Positions 46,836 to 56,030 of a stretch of DNA of 64,000 bases are shown here, one piece after another. Source of the DNA: Emcibacter sp. (GTDB taxonomy: Bacteria > Pseudomonadota > Alphaproteobacteria > Sphingomonadales > Emcibacteraceae). The DNA is taken from NCBI GenBank assembly GCA_021647465.1, contig JAKIUQ010000002.1, positions 1-64,000 of the forward strand. Direction: 5' to 3'. Within the stretch, counting starts at the first letter, position 1. The number at the start of each line of letters is the position of its first letter. Both the position numbers and the translations under genes were made by a program. Under the pieces are notes generated by a model. It had not been told where the DNA came from, made no database searches, and saw only the letters and a list, made by a program, of their open reading frames with translations.

Positions 46836-49271
46836 TTAGAAATGGTAAGACAGGCTGGCACCCCATTCCCTTGGCTGACCATACATGCCAAAGAAATAAC
46901 CCAGACTGCCGGCGACGCCGCCCCCGTTGACAAGATAGGTTTCATTGGTCAGATTGGTGCCGAACAGGGCCAATTCCCATGCTTCATCGGGCGGCATATA
47001 TGTGATGCGGGCATTGAACAGGCTATAGGCCTTTTGCGCGATGGCTTCATGGTTCTGAACATTGTTGTAAACTTTGCTCTGATAGGTCCAGTCGCCGCGC
47101 ACCGTCACGCTGGCTTCATTATCAAGGGGGATGCTATATTGGACAGACCCGCTCAGATTCCACTTTGGCGTTTTGATGAATTCATTGTCCAGCGTGATAC
47201 TTGTTGCCGTTCCAATATCCGTATATTCAGCATCCGTATAACCAACATTGAAAAACAGGTCGAGGCCTTCAGCCGGGCGGGCCTGTAATTCAAGCTCAAT
47301 ACCCATGATTTTGGATTTTCCGGCATTGTCGATGGACACAACAAGATTGCCGTTGTCGGCGGCAGTGACCGCGTTCAGCTGCATGTCCTTGTATAAATAA
47401 TAGAAGCCGGCCAGATTGGCGCGCAGACGTTTGTCAAACAGGTCGGACTTTATGCCAACCTCAAAGGCGTCAACATATTCAGGATCAAATGACGTCAGCT
47501 CATCTTCAAGGATTGGCCGGCCATTGAAGCCGCCGCTCTTGAAGCCGCGCGAATAGGAACCATAAAGCAGGACATCCTCATCAGCCTTATATTCAATGCC
47601 AAGCTTGGGGGTAAGCTCTTTCCAGCTGTTCTCCACGGTGCGCGGGGATCCGCCGGTGAACACATTGGCATTGATACGGCGATGTTCAAGAAAATATTTC
47701 TTTTTCTCGTAAGTGTAACGCAGGCCACCTGTAATACTAAGATCTTCGGTCAGGGAAAAACTGCCCTGAAAGAAGGCGGCATAGCTGTTGTTGGTTATCT
47801 CGTTAAAGATATCAAGATTGATGTCAAGCAAGGCATTGATGGGATTTCCGGGGCCACCGGCTGCTGTGGGCGCGGAAAGCGGTGAACCATCAAGCGGCCC
47901 GGCCAGGGCCTCCAGACCATCAAAAAGGCCGGATGTAAAATTAACCGTGTTGCGGTCGATGGCCTTCTCATTGAAATAATAAAGCCCGGCGACCCAGTTG
48001 AATTTTTCGTCAAAACTCAATCCGGTGAACTGCAGTTCCTGACTGAACTGGTTCTGGGTAACCCTGTTGAAGGGCTCATTCAGGGGAAGATTGGTAAAAT
48101 CACCGTCCGTCCCGAAATCCACCTGAAGTTCGCGGTAGGCGGTAATTGATTTGACCCCTATGTCACCCGCATCCCAGTCGACGGTAACTGACCCGCCATA
48201 AACATCGGCATTATTGATACTGGGTCCGGTCCCTGTGGAGATAAAGGGATTGTCCGGCACCACCAGTGTGACCGGATCATAAAGTCCGGAGAGCGCGCCG
48301 ACAAGATTGTAAAGGCCGAGGAACGGGCCATCCGCCGGATCCACAGCGACAAGATTTACCACCATTGAATTTTCCCGCTCCCGGCTGTAATCGGCGGCAA
48401 AGGTAACCTCGACCTCTTCACTGGCGACCCAGCGCACAACACCCCGAACCATATCTGCATTTTCATTGCCGGTGTCAATTTCATTGGTATTCAGCGTGGC
48501 TCCGAATTTGGAGCGGTCGATATTCATCTGCTGCAAAGGGTTCGGGGCAACACGCTTGCCGTAACCATCGCGGTTGCGGGATGAAAAGGAAATGCGGGTG
48601 AATAATTTATCCTCAATCAGCGGGATATTGACGCTGCCGCGAAAATCCATACGATTAAAACGGCCAAGGGTTATCTCGCCTTTGCCGCCGAAAGTATCAG
48701 ACGGGGCCATGGATATAAGGTTGATCGCCCCGCCAATGGTATTTTTCCCGTAAAGCGTGCCTTGCGGCCCCCGCAAGACTTCAATTCGCTCCAGATCAAG
48801 AAGATCCATGACCCCGCCCATGGAGCGGGCGAAATAAACGCCGTCAACATAGGTTCCGACACCGGGGTCGGTGGTGACCAGAAAATCACCCTGGCCGATC
48901 CCCCGGATGGTGATCTGGGAATTTGCGCCGCCGCCTGAAATTTGCCCCGACGTAATATCAACATTTGGCACAAAGCCACTGATATCTGTTATGGAAGAAA
49001 GGCTTCTGGCTGAAATATCGCTGGCGGAAAAAGCGCTGACCGCGATCGGTGTGTCCTGTATCCGTTCAGCCCGCTTGCGTGACGTGACGATAATTTCCTC
49101 TAATGTCCAGCTGTCCTCGACCTCGGCAGCCTGCGCGGTCATGACGGGCAGGCCCAGACATGTTGTCATTAATAATGCTGCCGTGATGGGCAGATATTGT
49201 TTGTTTGTTGCCGCGTCCTTTTGTATCTGTGGGCTATTGGCCTGAGAATTATTATTCTGATGTATTTTCAT
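46836..49271 (-). CDS. TonB-dependent outer-membrane receptor of the TetR regulon
   Basis: An 811-residue receptor. The signal peptide has a long N-region (about 28 residues) before PITAALLMTTCLGLPVMTAQ; TonB-box-like EEIIVTSRKRAER follows. The plug holds ITIRGIGQGDFLVTTDPGVG and RIEVLRGPQGTLYGKNTIGG, and the barrel ends in REWGASLSYHF. The gene stands alone behind a tandem pair of regulon operators (49345-49378), so its expression would be co-regulated with the catabolic genes. It is the likely entry point of the regulon's substrate into the periplasm. Confidence 0.88.
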   Translation of the reverse strand: MKIHQNNNSQANSPQIQKDAATNKQYLPITAALLMTTCLGLPVMTAQAAEVEDSWTLEEIIVTSRKRAERIQDTPIAVSAFSASDISARSLSSITDISGFVPNVDITSGQISGGGANSQITIRGIGQGDFLVTTDPGVGTYVDGVYFARSMGGVMDLLDLERIEVLRGPQGTLYGKNTIGGAINLISMAPSDTFGGKGEITLGRFNRMDFRGSVNIPLIEDKLFTRISFSSRNRDGYGKRVAPNPLQQMNIDRSKFGATLNTNEIDTGNENADMVRGVVRWVASEEVEVTFAADYSRERENSMVVNLVAVDPADGPFLGLYNLVGALSGLYDPVTLVVPDNPFISTGTGPSINNADVYGGSVTVDWDAGDIGVKSITAYRELQVDFGTDGDFTNLPLNEPFNRVTQNQFSQELQFTGLSFDEKFNWVAGLYYFNEKAIDRNTVNFTSGLFDGLEALAGPLDGSPLSAPTAAGGPGNPINALLDINLDIFNEITNNSYAAFFQGSFSLTEDLSITGGLRYTYEKKKYFLEHRRINANVFTGGSPRTVENSWKELTPKLGIEYKADEDVLLYGSYSRGFKSGGFNGRPILEDELTSFDPEYVDAFEVGIKSDLFDKRLRANLAGFYYLYKDMQLNAVTAADNGNLVVSIDNAGKSKIMGIELELQARPAEGLDLFFNVGYTDAEYTDIGTATSITLDNEFIKTPKWNLSGSVQYSIPLDNEASVTVRGDWTYQSKVYNNVQNHEAIAQKAYSLFNARITYMPPDEAWELALFGTNLTNETYLVNGGGVAGSLGYFFGMYGQPREWGASLSYHF

Positions 49272-49344
49272 TTATACCTCCCGAATTGTTGGCGCCGAAT
49301 TATTGGCGCAGCACATCCTCCTGAATGCACCTGATAATTATGAT

Positions 49345-49378
49345 ATACCATATAATATTAAAATATACTAGCCGGTAT
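49345..49378 (-). promoter_or_regulatory. TetR-regulon operator sites 4a/4b in tandem (TonB receptor promoter)
   Basis: ATACCATATAATAT (49345-49358, 12 of 14 matches to ATACTATATAGTAT) and ATACTAGCCGGTAT (49365-49378, 10 of 14, with both half-sites ATAC and GTAT intact) are again exactly 20 bases apart, like the pair at 44117/44137. They lie about 74 bases upstream of the receptor ATG. Confidence 0.55.
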
Positions 49379-49436
49379 AAAATTATTTTACAATGTGGTC
49401 GTGTCATAAGAAAAAATTAGAGAAAATAGCATTTTT

Positions 49437-49485
49437 ATACTATACAGGGGCTTATTCATCGGTATAATAATATACTATAGAATAT
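49437..49485 (+). promoter_or_regulatory. TetR-regulon operator site 5 and a half-site (E1 operon promoter)
   Basis: ATACTATAGAATAT (49472-49485, 12 of 14 matches) is followed by AATTAAGTACC, nearly the same downstream sequence as site 1 at 33916. A second partial copy, ATACTATACAG, begins at 49437. They lie about 80 bases before the E1alpha start, and TATAAT (49483-49488) can serve as -10. The similarity of site and flank to the E2-gene promoter supports co-regulation of E1 and E2. Confidence 0.6.
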
Positions 49486-49564
49486 AATTAAGTACCAAGA
49501 TCAAGATATGTAAGATCGGCTTATGATCAACAACACGCCCTGTTGTTGATGTGGAATAAGGAAG

Positions 49565-50542
49565 ATGACCATGGATAAAAAACATAATCAATTATTATGG
49601 GCCTATCGCACCATGCAGACCATACGCTTGTTTGAAGAGCGCATGCATGATGTCTTTACCACGGGCGAGGTCCCCGGTTTTGTTCATCTTTATGCCGGGC
49701 AGGAAGCCTGCGCCGCCGGGGTATGCGCCAATTTGACAGAGGTTGATTATTTTCACATCACCCACCGGGCGCATGGGCCCGCCATTGCGCGCGGGGCCGA
49801 TGTGACGGATGTTGCGCGGGAAATCTATTGCCGCCGTGACGGCATGTGCCGGGGCCGGGGGGGATCAACACACCTTCATGACGCCGCCAGAAAAATCATC
49901 GGGGCCAATAGCGGTGTTGGCAGCGGGGCGGCCCTCGCCTGTGGCAGCGCCCTTGCGGCGCGGCACCGCGGCGACGGGGGTATAGCTGCGGCGCTTATCG
50001 GAGAGGGCGGGGCTAATCAGGGCGTAGTTTCAGAGGCGATGAATCTCGCGGCCATCTGGAAGCTTCCGGTACTCTTTATATTCGAAAATAATGGTTATGC
50101 GGAGGCAACCAGTGCCGATTATGCCATTGCTGGCGGAGACCTGTCGGCCCGGGCCCCGGCCTTTGCCATGCCAGGCGAAATTGTTGATGGCAGTGATTAT
50201 TTTGCGGTGGCCGATTCTGTTGCCGCCGCTGCCGCGCGCGCCCGCGCCGGAGAAGGGCCTTGCCTGATAGAGGTACGAAATTTGCGTCTTTATGGTCATT
50301 ATGAGGGCGACGCCCAAAAATACCGCCCGCCGGGCGAGCTGGAGGAATATCGCCGGACGAAGGATTGCCTGATAAATTTTCGCGCCCATGTTCTGGCGGA
50401 AGGATCTCTGACTGCAGGGGATATGGATGTGATTGATCAGCAGGTCGCCGCCCTTATCGACGCGGCTTATGAGGCGGCCCGCACGGCCCCGTTGCCTGAT
50501 CCCGAAGAGCTTATGCAGAATATATATGCGACAAATTGTTGA
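49565..50542 (+). CDS. Thiamine-diphosphate-dependent dehydrogenase E1 alpha subunit (acetoin dehydrogenase AcoA-like)
   Basis: A 325-residue E1alpha. It has the family segments HDVFTTGEVPGFVHLYAGQE, HITHRAHGPAIARGADV, RGRGGSTHLHD and the TPP motif GEGGANQG (146-153) running to ENN (174-176). The usual GDG is GEG here, a conservative change of the metal-binding Asp. It uses an alpha-keto acid or acetoin-type hydroxyketone and, with E1beta and the E2 encoded at 34 kb, makes an acyl-CoA. ATG after AAGGAAG; a second ATG lies two codons later. E1beta follows 9 bases downstream. Confidence 0.85.
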   Translation: MTMDKKHNQLLWAYRTMQTIRLFEERMHDVFTTGEVPGFVHLYAGQEACAAGVCANLTEVDYFHITHRAHGPAIARGADVTDVAREIYCRRDGMCRGRGGSTHLHDAARKIIGANSGVGSGAALACGSALAARHRGDGGIAAALIGEGGANQGVVSEAMNLAAIWKLPVLFIFENNGYAEATSADYAIAGGDLSARAPAFAMPGEIVDGSDYFAVADSVAAAAARARAGEGPCLIEVRNLRLYGHYEGDAQKYRPPGELEEYRRTKDCLINFRAHVLAEGSLTAGDMDVIDQQVAALIDAAYEAARTAPLPDPEELMQNIYATNC

Positions 50543-50551
50543 GGAACGGAA

Positions 50552-51562
50552 ATGACGGAAAAAAGTTATCGTAACGCCATTCGGGAAACTCTGTTTCAGG
50601 AGATGGCCCGGGATCCCGATATAATCCTGATCGGGGAAGACATGGCGGGCGGCGCCGGCGCCGGGGGCGAAGAAGAAGACGCCTGGGGCGGCCCCATGGG
50701 GGTTACCAAGGGCCTGATTGGAGAATATGGCAAGAAGCGGGTTCTTGACACCCCAATCAGTGAAGCCGCCTTTATGGGGGCGGCCATTGGAGCGGCCGCC
50801 GCCGGTTTGAGGCCGATTGCCGAACTGATGTTTAATGACTTTCTGGGCGTTTGCTGTGACCAGATTATCAATCAGGCCGCCAAATATCATTATATGTATG
50901 GCGGTCAGGATACCATCCCGTTGACGATCCGGACAACCATGGGGGCGGGCCTGCGGATTTCGGCTCAGCATTCGCAATCCCTTCATGCTATCTTTACTCA
51001 TTTTCCCGGACTGAAGGTTGCCCTTCCTTCGACAGCTTATGATGCCAAGGGACTTTTGACCACGGCCATTCGCGACAATGACCCGGTGATCTTTTGCGAA
51101 CATAAACTTCTTTATCGCCTGCGGGAAGATGTCCCGGACGGTTCTTATGCCATTCCGTTCGGCGAGGCCCGGGTTGTCATGGACGGGGAAGATGTGACCA
51201 TTGTCGCCTTTTCCCGCATGGTTCATGTGGCGACCGAAGCCGCGAAGGCGCTGGCCAAACAGGGGATTAAATGTACGGTCATTGATCCCCGTACCACGGT
51301 GCCCCTTGATACGGACACGATCTTTGAAAGTGTTGAGGAAACCGGCCGTCTGGTCATTGTCGATGAAGGCGGGCCAAGATGCGGCATTGCGTCCGATATT
51401 GCCGCCATGACGGCGGATACAATGTTCCATGCCCTGAAGGCCCCGGTCAAATGTGTCACCCCGCCTTATGTCCCCATTCCGGCAGCCCCCAATCTGGAAG
51501 ATCTTTATGTCCCAGATGCTGCCAAGGTCATGGCCGCTGTTCTTGCTATATATAGAGAATGA
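50552..51562 (+). CDS. Thiamine-diphosphate-dependent dehydrogenase E1 beta subunit (AcoB-like)
   Basis: A 336-residue E1beta. The N-terminal NAIRETLFQEMARDPDIILI and GEDMAGGAG, the central TPISEAAFMGAAIGAAAAGL and NDFLGVCCDQIINQAAKYHY, and the C-terminal transketolase domain (VIDPRTTVPLDTDTI, VIVDEGGPRCG) are canonical; the end (CVTPPYVPIPAAPNLEDLYV) matches acetoin/pyruvate E1beta. It completes the alpha2beta2 E1. No E3 (dihydrolipoamide dehydrogenase) gene is in the window, so a shared E3 must be used. ATG after GAGGAACGGAA. Confidence 0.87.
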   Translation: MTEKSYRNAIRETLFQEMARDPDIILIGEDMAGGAGAGGEEEDAWGGPMGVTKGLIGEYGKKRVLDTPISEAAFMGAAIGAAAAGLRPIAELMFNDFLGVCCDQIINQAAKYHYMYGGQDTIPLTIRTTMGAGLRISAQHSQSLHAIFTHFPGLKVALPSTAYDAKGLLTTAIRDNDPVIFCEHKLLYRLREDVPDGSYAIPFGEARVVMDGEDVTIVAFSRMVHVATEAAKALAKQGIKCTVIDPRTTVPLDTDTIFESVEETGRLVIVDEGGPRCGIASDIAAMTADTMFHALKAPVKCVTPPYVPIPAAPNLEDLYVPDAAKVMAAVLAIYRE

Positions 51563-51575
51563 TTCACATCGGACT

Positions 51576-52598
51576 TTAGGTGGCTGCGAAAGCCAATATT
51601 CCCGTTTTATTGTGACAATTTATATAAATAAATTCAGAATTATCTTTATCCAGAACGGCGACTTCATGCCAGAGGCGTAAATCTATTTCAAAGTTGAATT
51701 GCGTGACAAGCGTGTGAAAATTCTGGAATATTTTAAGGTGGGTCGGATGGTTTTTTGACCAGTCTTCCAGATGTGCCATGGATTTGAAATAAGCCAGACC
51801 AAAGCTGCTTTGAACCTTATCATTATTCTGATCTGTTTCGGTTACAAGGCGACAGCTCAGGCAGCCGCTTTCCTCTGGATTGTCCCGCAGGTAATCCATT
51901 CCTTCTTTCAGGGCCGGATGGACATGGTTTAAATAAGCTTCGCGTTCCGCATTTTTACAGAATGTCCAATTCTGCCCGGATCTTATGACACATAGATTAT
52001 CCGGCGCGGGGAGGTGAATTCGCCGCCCTTTGGTATCCCCGTCCGGCCCATTGAAGGCCGCCTCGGTCGCCGCGAAACCATCGGTCAGGGAGGATGGTAT
52101 GCGGTCACGCATTGCGCCCCAATAGGCATGTTCCCTGATGGGTTCCCCCATATCTTTTTTTGCGAGGGCCGCCGCCCCAACAGGATTGGTGGAAGAGAAA
52201 TTTGTTTCAAATTTATTTAAAGAAATCAGGTGACGCTCTATCCAGAAACCCACATTGCCCTGCGTCCTGTTTTCGTCATTCAGCCAAAGGGCAAAGGCAG
52301 ATCTTTCCTGCCACTCCCTGAAATCAGCCCTATCCGCCCAATAGCAAACAAGCATGTCATTCTGGTAACCCTGACCGTCCGTAACCGTGCCGCGTTCAAC
52401 ATTCTTTGGGGCATAGTCGGTCTTTAAAGAATGTGAAAACCTCTCAAAGAAACGCTCTATCTCAGCAGAGTTTTCTTCGCCTGATTTATATTGAATGCCG
52501 TAATATACAATGATGACATCTGTATAATCAGCAGAAAGATCCGCTGACCACGCCGGATAGGGCGGCTCCCATCTTTCTGGCATATTTTTTGCTGTCAT
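51576..52598 (-). CDS. oxd: Aldoxime dehydratase (heme-containing, phenylacetaldoxime dehydratase-like)
   Basis: A 340-residue heme enzyme that converts an aldoxime R-CH=NOH to a nitrile. Key residues of the known Oxd family are recognisable: a proximal heme His287 (HPTHLKIF), a distal His311 (LRLWHEVAVL), Arg166 (MRDRIPSS) and Ser207 (CVIRSGQNW), with spacing matching described OxdRE/OxdA enzymes. N-terminal RWEPPYPAW and the KNVERGTVTDGQGYQNDML region are typical. It is the last gene of the operon, one base after the nitrilase stop, which makes an aldoxime-nitrile-acid route very likely. Substrate class (aryl or alkyl) is unknown. Confidence 0.9.
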   Translation of the reverse strand: MTAKNMPERWEPPYPAWSADLSADYTDVIIVYYGIQYKSGEENSAEIERFFERFSHSLKTDYAPKNVERGTVTDGQGYQNDMLVCYWADRADFREWQERSAFALWLNDENRTQGNVGFWIERHLISLNKFETNFSSTNPVGAAALAKKDMGEPIREHAYWGAMRDRIPSSLTDGFAATEAAFNGPDGDTKGRRIHLPAPDNLCVIRSGQNWTFCKNAEREAYLNHVHPALKEGMDYLRDNPEESGCLSCRLVTETDQNNDKVQSSFGLAYFKSMAHLEDWSKNHPTHLKIFQNFHTLVTQFNFEIDLRLWHEVAVLDKDNSEFIYINCHNKTGILAFAAT

Positions 52599-52599
52599 T

Positions 52600-53625
52600 T
52601 CATTCCTCTTCGATGATTATATCGCTATCCTGCGCTTCCATCATAGGCCGGGTTTCAAATAATGTAAATTTCTCTATGGGGCGCTGTGGTTTGTCATTGA
52701 ATAACAACCGGGTCACATCCGGGCGGGAATAATGTCCCGCCGGGTCTGCTGTGGCCTTGGCGATGACAATGTCGCCAAAATCAATATCGGCATAAATCAG
52801 ACCTTCTGCCATTGGATCCAGCGGGTCACATAATGGTCTGCCATCCGGGCCAAAAATCATGGCATGGCCGCCCCCGGCCTGTAGCAGGGGCATTTCCGGC
52901 TTTGCGTGATCCAGCATCTCCAGCATTTCCGTGCTGACGACGCCGCAAGCCGCGATGACAAAACACTGGCCCTCTGCGGCATAGGTTGCACAGGACGCCA
53001 TATTCAATTCGGGGCCAAGGGCATAGGCCAGCCCGGTATAAAGGCTGAAACTTGGCCAGGACGCAATATGCAGCTGTTCATTCTGGGCATACAGCGCATA
53101 GCGGTTCAGAGGTTGCAAATGCTCCCAGCAGCTTAGGGCGCCGACCATGCCAAGCTCGGTTTCCGTAACCTTTAAATCGCTGCCGTCCCCCTCGCCAAAC
53201 ATGGTGCGTTCCATATGGGTGGGTTTCAGTTTGCGGCGGTGGTTCAGAACAGTGCCCTCAGGCCCGATAAGGCTTTGGGAAATATACAAAGTCCCCTTAT
53301 CCCTTTCACTGAAACCGATCAGGACATGGATATTATGATCTTTTGCCGCGCGGCATAATTTTTCATAGGGCGGCGCGGCAACCACCAGTGAATTATCCAT
53401 GTAACGATGCAGATATTGCATGCCCATCGCCGGAGAATTAAGCCAGATCCAGAAGGGATATCCGGGCAGCCATGTTTCCGGAAAGGCAATAAGTGAGGCC
53501 CCGTTATCGGCGGCTTCCCCGATTAAACGGCAGGCTTTTTCAATGCCGGCCTCAAGATCGAGGAAGGCGGGAACGGCTTGAACCGCCGCGACTTTGAACT
53601 TTTTGTGATATTCTGACATTCTCAT
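52600..53625 (-). CDS. Nitrilase
   Basis: A 341-residue carbon-nitrogen hydrolase that turns a nitrile into the acid and ammonia. The catalytic triad is visible: Glu50 in IAFPETWLPGYPFWIWL, Lys132 in NHRRKLKPTH and Cys166 in GALSCWEHLQPLNRYAL. The context and length match aliphatic/aryl-acetonitrilases. It begins 7 bases after the TonB receptor stop (ATG at 53625 or 53619) and its stop is one base before oxd, giving one transcript receptor-nitrilase-oxd. The C-terminal acidic tail (DSDIIIEEE) is variable in the family. Confidence 0.92.
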   Translation of the reverse strand: MRMSEYHKKFKVAAVQAVPAFLDLEAGIEKACRLIGEAADNGASLIAFPETWLPGYPFWIWLNSPAMGMQYLHRYMDNSLVVAAPPYEKLCRAAKDHNIHVLIGFSERDKGTLYISQSLIGPEGTVLNHRRKLKPTHMERTMFGEGDGSDLKVTETELGMVGALSCWEHLQPLNRYALYAQNEQLHIASWPSFSLYTGLAYALGPELNMASCATYAAEGQCFVIAACGVVSTEMLEMLDHAKPEMPLLQAGGGHAMIFGPDGRPLCDPLDPMAEGLIYADIDFGDIVIAKATADPAGHYSRPDVTRLLFNDKPQRPIEKFTLFETRPMMEAQDSDIIIEEE

Positions 53626-53632
53626 ATCTCAC

Positions 53633-55885
53633 TTAAAAACGGGTCGACAGGGTGAGACCCCATTCGCGTTTGCGCGACGGCGTGACGAGGGCAAAACCGG
53701 CAGGGTCTAAAATTGACTCCCCGTGGGTCAGGTAAGTTTTATTGGTCAGATTCTTGACGAAGAATGTTATGCGCCAATTATTATCATAATCATACATCAT
53801 ACTGGCATTGAGCAGATGATAGCCATCTTCGTTCATGGTATTATTGGCATCAAAGAAAAACTCTGATCGATAGCTCCAATCCAGCCGGGGGGTCAGTGTG
53901 CCGCTATTTCCCATATCAAGCACATATGAAATCGCGCCGTTCAAGGTCCATTCAGAGGTGCCCGGCAATTTACTGTTCAATGAAATGCCCACCACCTGAT
54001 TATCCAGAGCGGTATATTTGGCATCAATATACCCAATGCCAAGATCCACCTGCATCCGCTCGACAGGAATTAACTGCATTTCCAGCTCAAAACCTTTGAT
54101 TTCGGCTTCGGCGGCATTCTGGGTCGTTGGGGCGACGCCGATCTGAACGGTCACCTGAAGATTGGCATAATCCGTATAATAGGCCGACCCATTCAGGCGC
54201 ATCCGCCCGTCAAGGCCGCTATATTTAAAACCCGCTTCATAGACATTGACGGTTTCCGGATTAAAGGACGGGACGGCGGCCAGCGCCGGGAAAATACGCT
54301 GGGTAAAGCCGCCGCTTTTAAAACCTTGGGAGAATGTAGCGTAGGTCATCAGGCCTTCTGTCCATTGATAGGCAAGATTGATCATCGGCGTCCATTTGCC
54401 AACGCCTGTTTCCACTTGACCCTGCGGCACCAGAGGCTGTCCATTGGTAAAATTCAGAAACGGCGGGAATGGCGGAGAGGGAAGCGGAACCCGCTGCTCC
54501 AATATAAAGGTCACAGGAGTGAATTTTTTGGTCTCATCTGTATAACGCAAACCGCCGGTCACGCTCAATTTATCCGTGACATCATAGGTTGTCTGGAAAA
54601 AACCCGCATAGGATTTATTCTTTACCGCCCCGCCTGAGCGGAAATTTACATAACCAAAATCAACCGTATTATTATCGTTGCCGCTTTCTTCAAAGTAATA
54701 TAGGCCCAATATCCAGTTCATCCTGTCATCCAAACCCCGGCCCAGAAATTGTACTTCCTGAGAGAATTGATCATAGGTGAAAATATTTGCCGTCGCGTTA
54801 ATTCTTAAAGGTGAACCATCCCCGTCTCTGGAAAATTCACTGTCCAGATTCCGGTATGACGTGATGGATTTTACGTCAAACTTATCGCCCTGATATTCGG
54901 CCGTTAACATTAAACCCCAAACGTCAAGGTCGGAAAATACTGGCTCCGTCCCGGCAGTTTCATACAAATTATCTGTGATATATTGGTCATTATAAAAAGC
55001 GCCGTTCCCAAGGGCCGGGACAAGGCCGGGGGCCACAAAAATATTATGTATAGCCGCAAAAGGCGCGGCCTCATTCACTTCTGTCAGGGATAAGGGCGCC
55101 CCGTTCTCGCGGGCTGTGGTGTAATCTGCCACCAGATAAAAGGATATCTTTTCTGTCGGTGTCCAGAGCAAAGCCCCCCTGAAAGACGTGCTGTTATCAT
55201 CCCCAAGCTTAACACCATCCGCCGTGCGGGTGACATAACCGTCCCTGTCCTGATTCTGGATCGTGAGTTTGGCTTTCAGCTTGTCGCTTATGGGCAGGGA
55301 TATATTGCCGGACAGAATAAGCCAGTTATCGCTGCCTATGGTAACTTTTGCATTGCCGGAGAATTCATCGGCGGGTTTGTTGCTGGTTATGCTGATTGAT
55401 CCGCCAATGGTATTGCGCCCGAAAAGCGTTCCCTGCGGCCCGCGCAATATCTCAACTCTTTCCACATCCACAAGGTCAAGAAGCGCCCCGACAGAGCGCG
55501 AAATATATACCCCGTCCACATAGATACCAACCCCGGGATCCGTATTTAAAGTGAAATCAGTCTGACCAATCCCGCGCAGGAAAACTGCCGGGGTCTGGCT
55601 GCTGCCGGAAAAAGCCGATGAGGTATTAATTGTCAGGTTTGGCGTTATATTGCTCACCTGATCCATGGAGATGATCTGGCGTTTTTCCAGCCCTTCGCTG
55701 GAGACCGCCGTAATGGAAATCGGCGTATTTTGCAGGCCTTCTTCCCGCTTGCGGGCGGTGACCACAATTTCTTCCAGCGCCATGAAACTGGTTTTCTCCG
55801 TTTCCTCGGCTACGGCATTATTCGCGCCAATCATCAACGGCAACAATGCCGTCATACCGGTTATTCTCAAGCTTGCTTTATTCAT
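53633..55885 (-). CDS. TonB-dependent outer-membrane receptor, aldoxime/nitrile operon
   Basis: A 750-residue receptor. Features are the signal peptide region ITGMTALLPLMIGANNAVAE, TonB-box-like LEEIVVTARKREEGLQ, plug segments VFLRGIGQTDFTLNTDPGVG and RVEILRGPQGTLFGRNTIGG, and barrel end KREWGLTLSTRF. It is the first gene of the nitrilase-oxd operon and its promoter region faces the AraC gene. By position it probably imports an aldoxime- or nitrile-bearing compound (plant or microbial aldoximes or glucosinolate-related products are possible); the ligand is inference. Confidence 0.87.
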   Translation of the reverse strand: MNKASLRITGMTALLPLMIGANNAVAEETEKTSFMALEEIVVTARKREEGLQNTPISITAVSSEGLEKRQIISMDQVSNITPNLTINTSSAFSGSSQTPAVFLRGIGQTDFTLNTDPGVGIYVDGVYISRSVGALLDLVDVERVEILRGPQGTLFGRNTIGGSISITSNKPADEFSGNAKVTIGSDNWLILSGNISLPISDKLKAKLTIQNQDRDGYVTRTADGVKLGDDNSTSFRGALLWTPTEKISFYLVADYTTARENGAPLSLTEVNEAAPFAAIHNIFVAPGLVPALGNGAFYNDQYITDNLYETAGTEPVFSDLDVWGLMLTAEYQGDKFDVKSITSYRNLDSEFSRDGDGSPLRINATANIFTYDQFSQEVQFLGRGLDDRMNWILGLYYFEESGNDNNTVDFGYVNFRSGGAVKNKSYAGFFQTTYDVTDKLSVTGGLRYTDETKKFTPVTFILEQRVPLPSPPFPPFLNFTNGQPLVPQGQVETGVGKWTPMINLAYQWTEGLMTYATFSQGFKSGGFTQRIFPALAAVPSFNPETVNVYEAGFKYSGLDGRMRLNGSAYYTDYANLQVTVQIGVAPTTQNAAEAEIKGFELEMQLIPVERMQVDLGIGYIDAKYTALDNQVVGISLNSKLPGTSEWTLNGAISYVLDMGNSGTLTPRLDWSYRSEFFFDANNTMNEDGYHLLNASMMYDYDNNWRITFFVKNLTNKTYLTHGESILDPAGFALVTPSRKREWGLTLSTRF

Positions 55886-56030
55886 ATTTCTTCTCCCTAC
55901 GTCAGTTTATTTTTTTGACCGTTTATTTTTCTGGCTCCCATAATATGAGTATTTAAATCAAAATTCTCGGATTTCCGCGCACCTAAAACCCTGTAAATTG
56001 TGCATATCAGGGGCCATTTTCGGCGCAGGC

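Noticed and set aside
50030..51430. A 466-codon minus-strand frame opposite the E1alpha/E1beta genes
   Set aside because: Antisense shadow of GC-rich coding sequence: low-complexity His/Arg/Gly composition, no domain, while both plus-strand E1 genes have full motifs.
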